Shown here: positions 1 through 8,288 of the stretch, piece after piece
How the letters are laid out: every line of letters starts with the position of its first letter
Position numbering within the stretch: position 1 is the first letter of the stretch
Assembly: GCA_963667205.1 (NCBI GenBank)
Contig: OY762959.1
Coordinates: 2,294,001 to 2,358,000, forward strand
DNA length: 64,000 nucleotides
Direction: 5' to 3'
From: CF-162 sp963667205
Lineage (GTDB): Bacteria > Chloroflexota > Dehalococcoidia > SM23-28-2 > RBG-16-64-32
Notes under the pieces: model-generated
Seen by the model: only the letters and a program-made list of their open reading frames with translations
The model's database searches: none
Told to the model about the DNA's origin: nothing
Program-made: the position numbers and the translations under genes

Positions 1-854
1 TGGTCATCGGCCTGCGCGGGGCGATCAGTGGGGGCGGGAAAGAAGTTGGTGATCGCGTTGAGGAGGCGGCGGACGCCCATCACCTTCGTCCCGGCGCCCG
101 CCAGGATCGGGATCAGGCTGCCGGCGGCGATGCCCGCGCGGATGCCGGCGGAGAGCTCCTCCGGCGTCAGCTCCTCGCCCTCGAGATACTTGTTGATGAG
201 CGAGTCGTCGGTCTCGGCGGCGGCTTCGATGAGCTTCTCTCGCGCCTGGTCGGCCGCGCCCCGCATGTCGTCCGGGATCGGGCCTTCCTCGCCCGTCTCG
301 CCGGTGTAGGCCTTCATCGTCAGCAGGTCGACGACCCCCTCGAAGGAAGACTGAGAGCCGACAGGCAGGGTCACGGGCAGGCACTTGTTGCCCCACGCCG
401 ACTGGATGTCCGAGACGCAGCGATCGAAATCGGCGTTGTCGCGGTCCATGCGGTTGATGAAGAAGGCGCGCGGCAGCTCCAGCTCATCGGCGAAGCGCCA
501 GGCGAACTCGGTGCCGACCTGCACACTGGACACGGCGTCGATCGTGATCAGGGCCGTCTCGACGGCACGCAGGCCGCACTTCACCTCGCCGATGAAGTCC
601 ATGTAGCCGGGTGTGTCGATGATGTTGATCTTGCGGTCGTTCCACTCAAGCGGAATGATCGAGAGGCTCAGGCTGAAGGTGCGCCTGTGCTCGTCCGGGT
701 CCCAGTCGCTGGTCGTGGTGTGGTCGTCGATCGTGCCGAGGCGCGTGACGGCGCCGGCGGCAAAAAGCATTGATTCGGAGAGCGTTGTCTTACCGGTGCC
801 GGAGTGGCCGACAAGCGCAACGTTGCGGATCGCTTCCGTAGGGTATTCCTTCAT
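1..854 (-). CDS. Elongation factor G-like GTPase, N-terminal part (gene runs off the window)
   Basis: The frame begins with an ATG at 854 and is still open at base 1, so only about 284 N-terminal residues are visible. The G domain is clear: P-loop GHSGTGKTTL near residue 16, DTPGY switch-II motif, and NRMD in place of the usual NKMD. Canonical EF-G has AHIDAGKTT in the P-loop, so this looks like the EF-G2/FusA2-like paralogue rather than the main translocase; its exact role in such bacteria is unclear. A GAGG-type ribosome site precedes the start, and a TAGAAT -10 box lies at 892-897 on the same strand. The rest of the gene is needed to tell EF-G from EF-G-like. Confidence 0.9.
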   Translation of the reverse strand, partial: MKEYPTEAIRNVALVGHSGTGKTTLSESMLFAAGAVTRLGTIDDHTTTSDWDPDEHRRTFSLSLSIIPLEWNDRKINIIDTPGYMDFIGEVKCGLRAVETALITIDAVSSVQVGTEFAWRFADELELPRAFFINRMDRDNADFDRCVSDIQSAWGNKCLPVTLPVGSQSSFEGVVDLLTMKAYTGETGEEGPIPDDMRGAADQAREKLIEAAAETDDSLINKYLEGEELTPEELSAGIRAGIAAGSLIPILAGAGTKVMGVRRLLNAITNFFPAPTDRPAQADD

Positions 855-1085
855 GGGGGCGTTCCTCGCTTCCGAGTGGGAATCGTCTGCGATTCTATCC
901 TATCTGCGCTACGTCTAAAAGCGGGCGGGGCGGGAACACGGCCCGTCGCCGCTCTCCCGCGGGCCTTCCCACATGCGGCCGACGGCTATCGTGAGCTGCC
1001 GAGGACGGCCAGCTCAGGGAGATCCGCGAGCTGGAGTCGATGGGTGAAGGTACCGCCGATCCGAGGCTAACGGCGTTCGTCGCCG

Positions 1086-1118
1086 AGCGCCCGGCTTAGC
1101 GCCCGGCTTAGCGCCCGG
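1086..1118. repeat. 12-bp tandem repeat at the folD stop codon
   Basis: The unit AGCGCCCGGCTT occurs about 2.75 times in a row. The middle copy carries the folD TAA stop (1108-1110), so the duplication lies at and just past the end of the coding region. Probably a slippage product without function. Confidence 0.7.
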
Positions 1119-1995
1119 AGGTCTGCTCGGCGAGCCAGACTGTGTTCGAGAGCAGCATGGCGATGGTCATCGGCCCGACGCCGCCGGGCACGGGTGTGAT
1201 CGCACCGGCGATCTTGCGCACCGGCTCGTAGTCCACGTCGCCGACGAGGCGCTGGCCCGACTTGCGGCTGGCATCCTCCACCCAGTTGTTGCCGACGTCG
1301 ATGACTGTCGCGCCGGGCTTCACCATGTCCGCAGTGATTGCTCCGGCGACGCCCATCGCGGCGATGAGAATATCGCCGCGGCGTGTGAACTCCGGCAGCG
1401 CCGGTGTCGCCGTGTGGCAGAGCGTGACCGTCGCGTTGGCGCGCTCGTTCTTCTGCATCAGGATGCCGGCGAGTGGCTTGCCGACGATGTTCGAGCGGCC
1501 GCAGATGACGACGTGCTTGCCAGCGGGTGGATTGCCGCTGCGGACGAGCAGCTCGACGATGCCGGCCGGGGTGGCCGGCCAGGTCGTGGGCTCGCCGCGA
1601 AGCAGCTTGCCGAGGCTCGTCGACGTTACGCCGTCGGCGTCCTTCGCTGGGTCGATCGCGGCGATGACGGCGTTCTCGCGCATCTGCTTCGGCAGCGGCA
1701 GCTGGACGAGGATGCCGTGGAAGCGCGCGTCGGCGTTGAGGGCGGCGACGCGCGCGATGATTTCCTCTTGGGGCGTCTCCGCCGGCAAGTGGACCATCTC
1801 CGACGTGAGTCCGGCCTCCTCGGCGGTGCTGCCCTTGGAGCGCACGTAGGAGAGCGAGGAGGCGTCGTCGCCGGCGAGGACGAGCGCCAGGCCGGGGGTG
1901 ACGCCGCGATCGTCGCGCAGGCGCGTGGCGCGCTCGGCGACCTCGGCGCGGACCTGCTCGGCGATCGCTTTTCCGTCGATGATTTCGGCTGGCAC
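1108..1995 (-). CDS. folD: Bifunctional methylenetetrahydrofolate dehydrogenase / methenyltetrahydrofolate cyclohydrolase
   Basis: FolD interconverts 5,10-methylene- and 10-formyl-tetrahydrofolate in the cytosol using NADP(H). The family signatures are all present: YVRSK with the catalytic lysine, QLPLP, DADGV, the dinucleotide-binding GRSNIVGKP, and a C-terminal TPVPGGVGPMT. I start at GTG 1995 (VPAEIIDGKAIAEQ), which matches the usual FolD N-terminus, rather than at an in-frame codon 36 nt upstream. No Shine-Dalgarno precedes it, but a TATGAT box ends 6 nt before the GTG, suggesting a leaderless mRNA. It is divergent from the MOSC gene. Other folate genes in the window (thyX, fmt, pabB, pabC) are not linked to it in an operon. 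Confidence 0.95.
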   Translation of the reverse strand: MPAEIIDGKAIAEQVRAEVAERATRLRDDRGVTPGLALVLAGDDASSLSYVRSKGSTAEEAGLTSEMVHLPAETPQEEIIARVAALNADARFHGILVQLPLPKQMRENAVIAAIDPAKDADGVTSTSLGKLLRGEPTTWPATPAGIVELLVRSGNPPAGKHVVICGRSNIVGKPLAGILMQKNERANATVTLCHTATPALPEFTRRGDILIAAMGVAGAITADMVKPGATVIDVGNNWVEDASRKSGQRLVGDVDYEPVRKIAGAITPVPGGVGPMTIAMLLSNTVWLAEQTSGR

Positions 1996-2001
1996 GGGCC
2001 A

Positions 2002-2007
2002 ATCATA
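2002..2007 (-). promoter_or_regulatory. -10 box of a leaderless folD promoter
   Basis: TATGAT lies 6 nt upstream of the folD GTG. A start site about 6-7 nt after the box would fall on the start codon itself. No ribosome site is present in between. Confidence 0.55.
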
Positions 2008-2054
2008 TCGGCTCTCCGCGCGCCAATCCACGCGCGTCCGGCACGGGTCGTTGA

Positions 2055-2060
2055 TACAAT
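2055..2060 (+). promoter_or_regulatory. -10 box of a leaderless MOSC-gene promoter
   Basis: TACAAT is followed by 7 nt and then ATG 2068. The same sequence and spacing recur at 58728-58741. It is back-to-back with the folD promoter, about 50 bp away. Confidence 0.55.
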
Positions 2061-2067
2061 GCCGCGC

Positions 2068-2871
2068 ATGACACGTCTGGGCACGGTGTCAGCGCTCTGG
2101 CGCTTTCCCGTGAAGGGGATGATGGGCGAGCAACTGAACCGCTCGCTCGTCACCGGCGGCGGTCTCGCCGGCGACCGCGACTGGGCGCTGATCGACGGCG
2201 ACAACCGCATCGGAACGGGAAAGATCCCGCGCAAGTGGGGCCCGCTGTTTAGCTCGCGCGCCCGCTACCTCGAGGAGCCGAACGGAAACGGGCCGATCGC
2301 CGCCGAGATGACGCTGCCGGATGGCGAGCGAATGATGACTGCGGACGGGGAGGCGGACGCCCGCCTGTCGGCGCTCCTCGGCTTCGAGGCGCGGCTGATC
2401 ACCGAGGCGCCCGGGCCGTTGAAGCTGGAGTCGCCGCCGCTGGGCAAGGTGCCGGAGAGCGAGGACGCCGAGGCGGTCGATTTCCCGGTGATCAACCGCT
2501 TCTTCGACCTCGGCTCGCTGCACCTGCTTACGACGGCGACGCTGACGAATCTGCGCGAGCTGAGCCCCGGCACGACCTTCGACGCACGGCGCTTCCGCCC
2601 GAACGTGATCGTGGATACGGCGGGCTCCAGCGGCTTCGTGGAGAATGACTGGCCGGGCAAGGTGATCGCGATCGGCAACGAGGTGCGGATCAAGGTGATG
2701 ATGCCGACGGTGCGCTGCGTGGTGACGACGCGCGCCCAGGACGACCTGCCGAACGATCCGGCGGTGCTAGAGACGGCTGCGGAGCACAACAGCGCGAACG
2801 TGGGCGTCTACGCGGCGGTGGAGCAGGGCGGTACCGTGCGCCGCGGCGACTCCGTCGAAATCGTTGGCTGA
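2068..2871 (+). CDS. MOSC domain protein (molybdenum-cofactor sulfurase C-terminal-like)
   Basis: The 267-residue protein has a MOSC N-terminal beta-barrel-like start (LWRFPVKGMMGE) and the MOSC core, including RFRPNVIVD, NDWPGK and a conserved cysteine in PTVRCVVTT near the C-terminus. MOSC proteins bind molybdenum cofactor or sulfur-carrying intermediates; YiiM/mARC relatives reduce N-hydroxylated compounds. Substrate here is unknown. The start at ATG 2068 is preferred over ATG 2059 because a TACAAT box ends 7 nt upstream of 2068 and there is no ribosome site. The gene ends 16 bp from the convergent sulfite-oxidase-like gene, another Moco protein, so the pair may be functionally connected. 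Confidence 0.88.
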   Translation: MTRLGTVSALWRFPVKGMMGEQLNRSLVTGGGLAGDRDWALIDGDNRIGTGKIPRKWGPLFSSRARYLEEPNGNGPIAAEMTLPDGERMMTADGEADARLSALLGFEARLITEAPGPLKLESPPLGKVPESEDAEAVDFPVINRFFDLGSLHLLTTATLTNLRELSPGTTFDARRFRPNVIVDTAGSSGFVENDWPGKVIAIGNEVRIKVMMPTVRCVVTTRAQDDLPNDPAVLETAAEHNSANVGVYAAVEQGGTVRRGDSVEIVG

Positions 2872-2887
2872 GCAGCCGGCCGAGGCT

Positions 2888-3994
2888 CTACTCGACGACG
2901 ACTGCGATGCGCTGGCAGGCGTTGTTGCCCATGCCCTGCAGGTTCCACATCTCGTCCGGTTGCCGGGCGCCCGTCGCGCATGAGGCTCGGACGGATAGCT
3001 CGTAAGAGCCGCGCCTCGCGTCCCAGTCGTGCGTCCAACCGCGCCAGGCGAACTCACCGACCGGCGCTTCAAGCGTGGCGTCGGACCAGGTCTCGCCGCC
3101 ATCGGTGCTGACCTCGACGCGCGTGACCTGCTCGCGTCCGGCCCAGGCGCGCCCTCTGAGCGCGACGCGGCCGGCTTCGACAAGGCGGGTGCGCGTGAGG
3201 AAGTCTGGTATGCCCGGTGGCGCCATGGGCGCACGCGGCTGGATGAGGCGGACCGGCTCGCCCGGCTCGCCGGATTCGGTCTGGTAGCGGTAGGCCTCGA
3301 TCTGCTGGAAGCCGGCGAACTCGCCGTCGATCGCTTCGATCGATGTAAGCCACTTGACGCTGGTCATGCCGTACCAGCCGGGGACGATCAGCCGCAGCGG
3401 GAACCCGTGCTGCGGCTCCAGCGGCTGCCGGTTCATCGCGTAGGCCAGCAGCACCTCTTCGCGGGTCGCCTCGGCGACGGTGAGGCTGCGCTCGTAAAAG
3501 TGGGGGCTGTCTCCCTGGACGCCGCGGTCGGCGCCGCTGAAGACGATCTCTTTGCTCTTCGGTAGCAGGCTGGCCTCACGGAGGAGCGGGGCGAGCGATG
3601 TGCCCGTCCACTCGGCGGTGCCGACGGCCTCTCCCATCCACGGCTGGCTGATCGGGCGCGGGGTCATCAGCGCGCGACCGTTGCCGGCGCACTCCATCGT
3701 CACGGGCATCGTGACGGCCGGCCGGGCCTTGATCTCGTCGAGCGAGAGGCTGATCTCGCGCCCGACGAGGCCGCCGACGTGCAGCCGGTAACCTTTGGCG
3801 TCGACGTACGGGACGTCGAAGTGGACGAGGAGGTAGTGCATGCCGGACGGCGTGATCGGGTAGCGCAGGCCCTCCAGCGGCAGGCCGCGGTTGCGCAGAG
3901 CGAGCGCGACCTCCTCCCGCGTGAAGTGGTCGCCGTGCTCGATTCCGCTGCCATCGCCGACAGTGTGAAAGCGGCTGGTGTGTGGCTGTGCCAT
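2888..3994 (-). CDS. Sulfite oxidase-family molybdopterin oxidoreductase
   Basis: The 368-residue protein has the sulfite oxidase Moco fold: the cysteine that binds Mo lies in TMECAGNGR (about residue 102), followed by HGFPLRLIVPGWYGM and SVKWLT, and then the dimerisation domain with VEVSTDGGETW. There is no Tat or Sec signal peptide and no heme domain, so it is probably cytosolic and uses an unknown electron acceptor. The substrate may be sulfite or a sulfoxide; the sequence does not decide. No ribosome site is seen; TAACAT lies 10 nt before the ATG. It faces the MOSC gene tail to tail. Confidence 0.92.
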   Translation of the reverse strand: MAQPHTSRFHTVGDGSGIEHGDHFTREEVALALRNRGLPLEGLRYPITPSGMHYLLVHFDVPYVDAKGYRLHVGGLVGREISLSLDEIKARPAVTMPVTMECAGNGRALMTPRPISQPWMGEAVGTAEWTGTSLAPLLREASLLPKSKEIVFSGADRGVQGDSPHFYERSLTVAEATREEVLLAYAMNRQPLEPQHGFPLRLIVPGWYGMTSVKWLTSIEAIDGEFAGFQQIEAYRYQTESGEPGEPVRLIQPRAPMAPPGIPDFLTRTRLVEAGRVALRGRAWAGREQVTRVEVSTDGGETWSDATLEAPVGEFAWRGWTHDWDARRGSYELSVRASCATGARQPDEMWNLQGMGNNACQRIAVVVE

Positions 3995-4069
3995 GTCGGG
4001 GGCGATGTTAGGTCAGCTGGCCGACGGAATCAAGCGTGACGCGACCGTTTGACGTTAAGGGGGTCTACG

Positions 4070-4453
4070 TCACGCCCAAGGTGTTGGCACAAGGCCTAGA
4101 ACTACTCTCAACCAGCCTGGTATCTTCTCCCATATCCACTTCGTCTGGTAGATGACGAAGACATCCTGACCCTTCGATTGTCGCCTAATGTTCGTGTTCC
4201 ACTCGACGGTTAACTGGTCGCCGTTTCGGTTCGACGTCGTCGGGGGATGAGAGAAGTCGATTTCAAAGAACTGCAGGCGGAGCCTTCGCAGGAGGGCGCG
4301 GCGTGGATCGGTGATAACAAGTCTCAGGATCGTCGATTGCGGTTCCTCTTGCTCCAATCCTTTGAAGTCGTACCGGCGGAGCCACTCGTTGAGAACACGG
4401 ACGCCGGTGTTCGGCATGAGCCTGAAGTACCCAGGTTCCTCGTAGTCGACCAC
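4070..4453 (-). CDS. Hypothetical protein
   Basis: A 127-residue frame from GTG 4453, not recognised. It is rich in aromatic residues and ends WLRVVLGLVPTPWA, with lower GC than its neighbours. In the same frame the reading continues upstream without a stop to about 4530 and encodes plausible protein (RPYPFVKGKARVVDYEEPGYF), but has no start codon there. An AAGGAG ribosome site lies before a TTG at 4514 in a different frame. The true N-terminus may therefore be longer and broken by a frameshift. I see no transmembrane segment or signal peptide. Confidence 0.45.
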   Translation of the reverse strand: MVDYEEPGYFRLMPNTGVRVLNEWLRRYDFKGLEQEEPQSTILRLVITDPRRALLRRLRLQFFEIDFSHPPTTSNRNGDQLTVEWNTNIRRQSKGQDVFVIYQTKWIWEKIPGWLRVVLGLVPTPWA

Positions 4454-4528
4454 CCTCGCTTTCCCCTTTACGAACGGGTATGGTCTCGGATTCCTTAGAT
4501 GGTTTGCCAGGCAAGCTCGACTCCTTTC

Positions 4529-5344
4529 TTATACCTTCTCGTTGGGCGTGCTCGTGACCTCGGTGCCGTTCTCCAGCGTGAGGACCTCGTAGTCGCCGAA
4601 GACGCTCGGCGCTTCGGCCTGCATGAGACGCAGGAACTGCACGGCGACGAGGCGGATCTCAGCTTCGGCGCCCTCGGAGCCGCGGAGCTCGATGAAGTGG
4701 CGAATGGCGCGGGCGTTGGCGGTACAGAAGATCATCGTCTCCGTGGCGTTGGGGAGGACTGAGCGCGCGGCCTCACGGGCCATCTTGCGGCGGCTCGTCC
4801 CTTTGACGCCGGCCGCTTCGAGGTTCGCCGAGAGTCCGCCGACCAGCTCCAGGTAGGCGGCGTGCGCTGTCTCGATCGCGCGCTGCCAGGTCTCGTGCAG
4901 CTGCGGGTCATCGGCGATGATCTGCGGCTCGACATAACTCGCGTCGGACTCATCGACGTAGCGCTGCGAGAGCTGCGAGTAGGCCCAGCCGGCGCGGTGG
5001 CGGATCAGCTCGTGCGTGAAGGAGCGCGAGACGCCGGAGATGATGAAGTTCCAGGCGGCGTGCTCGAGGACCGAGCCGTGCTTCCGGCCGATGATGTTGG
5101 CGATGTACTCTTCGTTCGTCTTGCGGCCCTTGCCGTAGGAGACGTAGCAGAGGCGGCCGCCGGCCTCAATCAGCTGCTCGCCGCCGACCTCGCTGTCGGT
5201 CTCCCAGTTCATGCCGTGATCGCCAAGGAAGCGATCGATCTCGCCGCGGTCGATGTCCTGGCGGCCGACGAGGTAGACCTGCGGCTCGTGGATGATCTTC
5301 GGTGTGTCGGTGGTTGCCGTTTCGGCGGCGGCGCCGTTCTTCAT
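4529..5344 (-). CDS. thyX: FAD-dependent thymidylate synthase
   Basis: ThyX makes dTMP from dUMP with methylenetetrahydrofolate and FAD/NADPH. The 271-residue protein contains the diagnostic ThyX motif as RHRAGWAYSQLSQRY, preceded by EHAAWNFIISGVSRS and followed by a C-terminal helical part with TANARAIRHFIELR. The start at ATG 5344 has a good AGAGGAGG ribosome site. The N-terminal ~20 residues (alanine/threonine-rich) are outside the usual core. The presence of thyX suggests the organism may lack thyA. Confidence 0.96.
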   Translation of the reverse strand: MKNGAAAETATTDTPKIIHEPQVYLVGRQDIDRGEIDRFLGDHGMNWETDSEVGGEQLIEAGGRLCYVSYGKGRKTNEEYIANIIGRKHGSVLEHAAWNFIISGVSRSFTHELIRHRAGWAYSQLSQRYVDESDASYVEPQIIADDPQLHETWQRAIETAHAAYLELVGGLSANLEAAGVKGTSRRKMAREAARSVLPNATETMIFCTANARAIRHFIELRGSEGAEAEIRLVAVQFLRLMQAEAPSVFGDYEVLTLENGTEVTSTPNEKV

Positions 5345-5436
5345 CGTCGGCCTCCTCTGGTGGTCTGAATCCAACCTACCGGCGGTTCCATCGTCCGACA
5401 AGAGACGAACGTCACCCGCTTGTGGAGAACGTGCGG

Positions 5437-7365
5437 CTAGCCGATGCCTGTGCAGGCGCCCGGTATGCCGAGCGGCAGGCCGCCGGCGTAGCGCAGGATG
5501 ACGAGCGCGTCGACCTGGTTGAGGATCCCGTCGCAGTTGACGTAGCCCTTGCTGATGCAGCCGGCGACAGGCGTCGCGAGGACAAGGAAGCGGATGATCC
5601 CCAGGGCGTCGAGGGCGTCCACCGTGTGGCTGCAGTCGACGTCGCCGCAGGGAATGGGCAGGGGCGTCGGCGAGAACGTCACCGTCGGCGTTGGCGATGG
5701 CGAGTCCGTGGGCGCCGTCGTGGGGGTTGCGGTGAGTGTCGTCGTTGGCGTCGGCGAATCGGTAGGAATTGGTGAGGGCGTGGGCGTTACGGTCGCAGTC
5801 GCTGTCGGCGTTGGCGTCGCTGTCGGTGTTGGGGTCGGCGTGGGCGTCGGCGTCGGCGTTGGCGATGGCGTGGGCGATGGCGTGGGAGTCGGAGTCGCCA
5901 GGCAGTCGTTTGGCGGTGGGACGGGCGTTATTGTCGGCGAGGCGCTTGGCGTCGGTGTGAAGGGCTCGACGTCGATGCAGTCCGGGATGTTGTCGCCGTC
6001 GGTGTCGCGGACGGCGGCGTCGGCCTGGACGAGGCCGTGTCCGGTCTGCAGGTCGACGCCCGGTGTGTGGACGTCGGCGGCGCTGCAATGCAGAAGCGCT
6101 CGCACCTGCGTGCCGTTGAGGTTGGGGTAGGCCGAGCGGATAAGCGCAGCGACGCCGGAGACGTGCGCGGTGGCCATGGACGTACCGACCTGGGGGCAGA
6201 AGGCGAACGTCTCGAACTCGATCGGCCAGTCCTCGTCGCAGAGGAAGCGGTATGACTCCTGCCAGATGACGCTGGTATCACCCTCGTTAGCGACGTTGCA
6301 GAACTCTGGGTTGCCGCCCGGCGCGATGACGTCAACGATGGAGCTCTGCTCGTCGAGGCCGTAGTTGGAGTAGTAGGCCAGCGAGCCGAAGAAGCCGCCG
6401 GCGGAGACGGCGATGGTGCTGGGCACGGCCGCCGGGTAATCGAGGAAAGGGTCACCGTCGCACATGTTGTCGGCCCCGAAGTTGCCCGCGGCGGCGACGA
6501 CGACGGCGCCCGTGCTCTTGGCGAACTTCAGCGCGTCGCGCTCTGGTTGCGTGACGTTGCCGGGGTCGCTGAGGCTAATGTTGATCACGCGCGCGCCGCG
6601 CTCGGCCGCCCAAATGATGCCGTCAGCAATGGCCTCGGTTTTGCACGTGTACTCGTTCAACACCAGGTCTTGGCCGCAGACCTTAACCGGCATGATTGTC
6701 GCCTTGTAGGCGACGCCGGCGAGGCCGTAGGAGTTGTTTGTGGTCTGGGCAATCGTTCCGGCGACGTGCGTGCCGTGGCCCTTGTCGTCGTTCGCGTGCG
6801 GGTCGTCGTCGTAGAAGTCGTAAGGGTCGACGAACGTCGCGCCCGCCAGGTCTGGTGCCTGTCTGAAGTCGCCGAAGTCCTCATAGGCGACGCCGGTGTC
6901 GAGAACGGCGACGATAACGCCTTCACCCTGCGTCGTGTCCCAGGCGTTGTCAGCGGAGATGAGGCGCAGGTTCCACTGGTCGATCCAGAGGGCGTCGTTG
7001 GGAATCGCGGCGGGGTAGCGGTAGGTGATCTCTTCGACGGCGCGGACGACGCCGCTGGCGGCCAGCGCCTGGCCGATCTCGGCGCGGCGGTCATCAGGGA
7101 CGGAGACGACGGCGAACCCGTCGACGAGCATCGCGCGGTCCAGCGTGGCGTCGTGCGCGGCGAGGATGCTGTCCCAGCGGTCCTGCGGGATGTTGTCCGC
7201 GAACTGAACCGTGAGCTGGCCTGCCACGTGCTGCGAGTCCGTGTGCGGGATGTAGACGCCGCGCTCGGCGCCGGGGCCAGGGCCGGGGCGGGCGACCACG
7301 AGCCAGGCCAGGGCGACGCTGGCAACGATAACGGTACGAAGCAACCGGAGCCGGTTCAGTCTCAT
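5437..7365 (-). CDS. Secreted subtilisin-like serine protease with PT-rich linker and dockerin-like tail
   Basis: The 642-residue protein has an N-terminal signal sequence (residues ~9-25), an inhibitor-like propeptide (~45-115), then an S8 catalytic domain with Asp156 (VLDTG), His200 (GHGTH) and Ser396 (GTSMATA). A DTDGDNIPDC calcium-binding stretch follows, then about 90 residues of proline/threonine repeats, and a C-terminal pair of dockerin-like repeats (DVDCSHTVDALDALGIIRFL and NCDGILNQVDALVILRYA). It is presumably exported and surface-attached or cell-free. Similar C-terminal repeats occur in the proteins at 46439-48688 and 48855-50036. I chose the ATG at 7365, where the hydrophobic signal follows directly; an in-frame GTG lies 27 nt upstream. 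Confidence 0.93.
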   Translation of the reverse strand: MRLNRLRLLRTVIVASVALAWLVVARPGPGPGAERGVYIPHTDSQHVAGQLTVQFADNIPQDRWDSILAAHDATLDRAMLVDGFAVVSVPDDRRAEIGQALAASGVVRAVEEITYRYPAAIPNDALWIDQWNLRLISADNAWDTTQGEGVIVAVLDTGVAYEDFGDFRQAPDLAGATFVDPYDFYDDDPHANDDKGHGTHVAGTIAQTTNNSYGLAGVAYKATIMPVKVCGQDLVLNEYTCKTEAIADGIIWAAERGARVINISLSDPGNVTQPERDALKFAKSTGAVVVAAAGNFGADNMCDGDPFLDYPAAVPSTIAVSAGGFFGSLAYYSNYGLDEQSSIVDVIAPGGNPEFCNVANEGDTSVIWQESYRFLCDEDWPIEFETFAFCPQVGTSMATAHVSGVAALIRSAYPNLNGTQVRALLHCSAADVHTPGVDLQTGHGLVQADAAVRDTDGDNIPDCIDVEPFTPTPSASPTITPVPPPNDCLATPTPTPSPTPSPTPTPTPTPTPTPTATPTPTATATVTPTPSPIPTDSPTPTTTLTATPTTAPTDSPSPTPTVTFSPTPLPIPCGDVDCSHTVDALDALGIIRFLVLATPVAGCISKGYVNCDGILNQVDALVILRYAGGLPLGIPGACTGIG

Positions 7366-7529
7366 AGTTGGGCAGACTTCTTCTGCCGCCACCCCTCCGG
7401 CTGCAGATACGATGCCTGACGACGATTGTATTCGCTCAACCGGTCGCGGAAAAGGGCGCGTCTCACCTGCTGCGCCTCGTGATACGATTGACGCCTCGTC
7501 ATCCCAACGAACGAAGGAGCAGCTCAGAC

Positions 7530-8219
7530 GTGGCCGAAATCACTACCGAGACGCTCGACTACGCGACGAACGGCTCTAACGCGAGCGGATTTCTGGCGAG
7601 GCCGCCCGGAAGCGGTCCGTTCCCGGCGGTGATCGCCGTCCAGGAGTGGTGGGGACTGAACGACAACATCAAGGACATCGCGGGGCGCTTCGCGAATGAG
7701 GGCTTCGTGGCCTTCGCGCCGGACCTCTACCACGGCAACGTAGCGTCCGAGCCGGACGAGGCGCAGAAGCTGATGATGCAGTTGGACATGCAGCGCGCCA
7801 GTCAGGAGCTCGTGAAGGCTGCCGAGTATCTCTCCAGGCAGCCGCATGTCAGCGGCCGAGGCATCGGTTCTACGGGGTTCTGTATGGGTGGTGGGCTGGC
7901 GCTGACGCTTGCCACCGACTCTCCGCTGATCAAGGCCGCGGTGCCGTTCTACGGCGTGAACCCGCAACCGATAGACAAGCTGCGGGACCTCCAGGGGCCT
8001 GTGCTGGCGATCTACGCGGAGCACGACGACTTTGCGAGCGCGGCGATACGCAAGGAACTGCAGTCGGCGATGGAGGGCTTCGGCAAGCAGCTGGAGGTGC
8101 AGGTGTATCCCGGCACGGAGCACGCGTTCTTCAACGACACGCGACGCGAGGTCTACCGGGAGACCGCCGCGACCGACGCCTGGAACCGCGCCCTCGCTCT
8201 CTTCCGGTCGGAACTGTAG
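7530..8219 (+). CDS. Dienelactone hydrolase family protein
   Basis: An alpha/beta hydrolase of about 229 residues. The family landmarks are QEWWGLN with the glutamate that arms the nucleophile, GFCMGGG with the nucleophilic cysteine, EHDDFA with the acid, and GTEHAFFN with the catalytic histidine. Family members hydrolyse dienelactones or related esters, but most members outside catechol operons have unknown substrates. The GTG start at 7530 has a GAAGGAG ribosome site 11 nt upstream; the longer upstream frame has no such support. It is divergent from the protease gene. Confidence 0.92.
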   Translation: MAEITTETLDYATNGSNASGFLARPPGSGPFPAVIAVQEWWGLNDNIKDIAGRFANEGFVAFAPDLYHGNVASEPDEAQKLMMQLDMQRASQELVKAAEYLSRQPHVSGRGIGSTGFCMGGGLALTLATDSPLIKAAVPFYGVNPQPIDKLRDLQGPVLAIYAEHDDFASAAIRKELQSAMEGFGKQLEVQVYPGTEHAFFNDTRREVYRETAATDAWNRALALFRSEL

Positions 8220-8288
8220 GGCGTCCACATATTCTCCATCGTGGCGAGTTAGGCCGCCCCATGCTGCTGATAGACTTGGCATAATCAC

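Noticed and set aside
1414..2067. Long + strand open frame through folD leading into the MOSC gene
   Set aside because: It is the antisense of folD; high GC keeps the frame open. The MOSC domain starts at 2068.
5680..5920. Repeat-rich GC-skewed segment as a CRISPR or minisatellite
   Set aside because: It is the degenerate proline/threonine linker of the protease, without fixed unit length or spacers.
8280..8285. CATAAT just before gatB as a leaderless promoter
   Set aside because: It ends only 3 nt before the ATG, too close for the start site to precede the codon.
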